The notes under the pieces are model-generated. The model had not been told where the DNA came from, did no database searches, and was given only the letters and a program-made list of their open reading frames with translations. A stretch of DNA of 42,743 nt from CBEUVQ01 sp965546615 (GTDB lineage Bacteria > Bacillota > Desulfotomaculia > Desulfotomaculales > Desulfohalotomaculaceae): NCBI GenBank assembly GCA_965546615.1, contig CBEUVQ010000019.1, positions 1 to 42,743 of the forward strand, written 5' to 3'. The translations under genes and the position numbers were made by a program. This document shows positions 41,987-42,743 of the stretch, in pieces. Positions within the stretch are counted from its first letter, which is position 1, and each line of letters starts with the position of its first letter.

Positions 41987-42280
41987 TTATCGTTCTATAA
42001 TCATCGGTTGAACTTCACGCCAATTGGTACCGTTGGGTATTAACAGCTCTTCAGCAAACTGTTTAATTACCTCTTGATATTGCTCGCTGCTGCCTACATC
42101 CTCATGGAGCACGTGCGGCCCGTCATCACCATCAATAAAAATTTTATAGGCAATTGAGCGGTCGGGTTGAATTTTACTAAAAGCTTTTACTCTTCCCTTT
42201 TCTGAGTCACCAACCAATACCTGGTGCAGTTCTTCCTTCGGGCTTTTTATGATATAGTATTTTTCTTTTGGCGATACCAA
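41987..42280 (-). CDS. Small protein of unknown function, coupled to rhomboid
   Basis: The product is about 97 residues, mixed alpha/beta, acidic, and without cysteines or membrane segments. It contains KVFSK-like KAFSKIQPDRSIAYKIFI and HVLHEDVG. I do not recognise a family. TTG 42280 follows GGAGGG by 6 nt. The ATG at 42298 (six residues longer) lies within the rhomboid gene and has no ribosome site. It starts directly after the rhomboid stop, so it is probably in the same operon. Confidence 0.68.
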   Translation of the reverse strand: MVSPKEKYYIIKSPKEELHQVLVGDSEKGRVKAFSKIQPDRSIAYKIFIDGDDGPHVLHEDVGSSEQYQEVIKQFAEELLIPNGTNWREVQPMIIER

Positions 42281-42281
42281 C

Positions 42282-42743
42282 TTAATCCCTCCAGACATTT
42301 TTTTGTCGGAAAAATCTCACCAAAATCATTCCTGCTGCAAACCCTCCGATGTGTGCCCACCAAGCGACACTTTGAGCATCCGCGGAGGCAACCGCTGTTT
42401 GGTTAATCACCTGTAATAAAAACCACAGCCCTAAAAAAAGCAAAGCCGGTATGCGAATAATGCTGATAAAAATGCCGATTGGCAGCAGAGTTAATACCCG
42501 TGCTTTGGGAAACATTATAAGATAAGCACCCAACACCCCGGCAATGGCGCCGCTGGCACCAACCATCGGCACATCAGATTCCGGCATAAAATAAACATGC
42601 GTTAATGTTGCGGTATAACCGCTAATTAAATAAAACAGCACATAGCGGATGTGCCCCATCCTATCTTCAACATTATCGCCAAAAATCCACAAATAAAGCA
42701 TGTTGCCCAGCAGATGAAACCAGCCTCCGTGCAGAAACATCGT
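42282..42743 (-). CDS. Rhomboid-family intramembrane serine protease, 5' end cut by window edge
   Basis: The visible 153 residues carry the rhomboid signatures FLHGGWFHLLGNMLYLWIFG, the catalytic serine motif GASGAIAG and the catalytic histidine in WWAHIGGF. Several hydrophobic helices are present. Rhomboids cut transmembrane segments of membrane proteins. The N-terminal part lies beyond 42743. Confidence 0.93.
   Translation of the reverse strand, partial: TMFLHGGWFHLLGNMLYLWIFGDNVEDRMGHIRYVLFYLISGYTATLTHVYFMPESDVPMVGASGAIAGVLGAYLIMFPKARVLTLLPIGIFISIIRIPALLFLGLWFLLQVINQTAVASADAQSVAWWAHIGGFAAGMILVRFFRQKNVWRD

Overview
The window looks like a chromosome segment from an anaerobic, endospore-forming Firmicute of the Clostridia / Desulfotomaculum-Peptococcaceae / Dethiobacteria kind. 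The evidence is a tungsten-type aldehyde:ferredoxin oxidoreductase, a giant HdrA-type flavoprotein, spore-related wall genes (SleB-type hydrolase, GerMN lipoprotein, LysM proteins, AMIN amidase), strong GGAGG ribosome sites with frequent GTG/TTG starts, and many intrinsic terminators. The genus cannot be fixed from sequence alone. No insertion sequence, prophage or CRISPR array was seen.

Bases 1-16671 form a catabolic island transcribed entirely from the minus strand. Module 1 (1-6818) holds a GntR/HutC regulator, a class II ketose-bisphosphate aldolase, a phosphofructokinase-family kinase, a TRAP transporter (dctP-dctQ-dctM) and a zinc alcohol dehydrogenase cut by the window edge. A perfect 20-bp palindrome precedes the regulator, and a half copy of it precedes dctP. 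Module 2 (7052-16671) holds an aldehyde ferredoxin oxidoreductase with a four-cluster ferredoxin subunit, a beta-hydroxyacid dehydrogenase, a second TRAP transporter, an iron-alcohol-dehydrogenase-family protein that has lost three of four metal ligands, and a PAS-AAA+-Fis sigma-54 activator. Two near-consensus -24/-12 promoters (10598-10613 and 15050-15065) each have a copy of a shared motif (TTGTCGCATTNNTGCA) about 75-95 bp upstream. This ties module 2 into one sigma-54 regulon. The likely flow is TRAP uptake, oxidation or kinase/aldolase cleavage to an aldehyde, and oxidation of the aldehyde with reduction of ferredoxin. The substrate is unknown.

Bases 16858-26280 carry cell-wall and housekeeping genes: an N-acetylmuramoyl-L-alanine amidase, a GerMN lipoprotein, an L,D-transpeptidase, a protein of a family annotated quinate 5-dehydrogenase, a four-LysM protein with an uncharacterised His-rich C-terminal domain, and a cobalamin methionine synthase whose reactivation domain is a separate overlapping gene. 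tRNA-Val(TAC), trkA-trkH potassium uptake and the 1482-residue HdrA-GltD-HdrA flavoprotein follow, up to 33928.

Bases 34331-42743 hold a Fur-controlled feoA-feoB locus followed by two tiny Cys-rich ORFs, one split by an in-frame TAG, then tRNA-Arg(CCG), a LysM-SleB hydrolase, an endonuclease/exonuclease/phosphatase protein, a sirtuin, an ArgA-like acetyltransferase, a coiled-coil zinc-ribbon protein, a soluble chemoreceptor-like protein with an NAD-binding Rossmann N-terminus, a small unknown protein and a rhomboid protease cut by the right edge.
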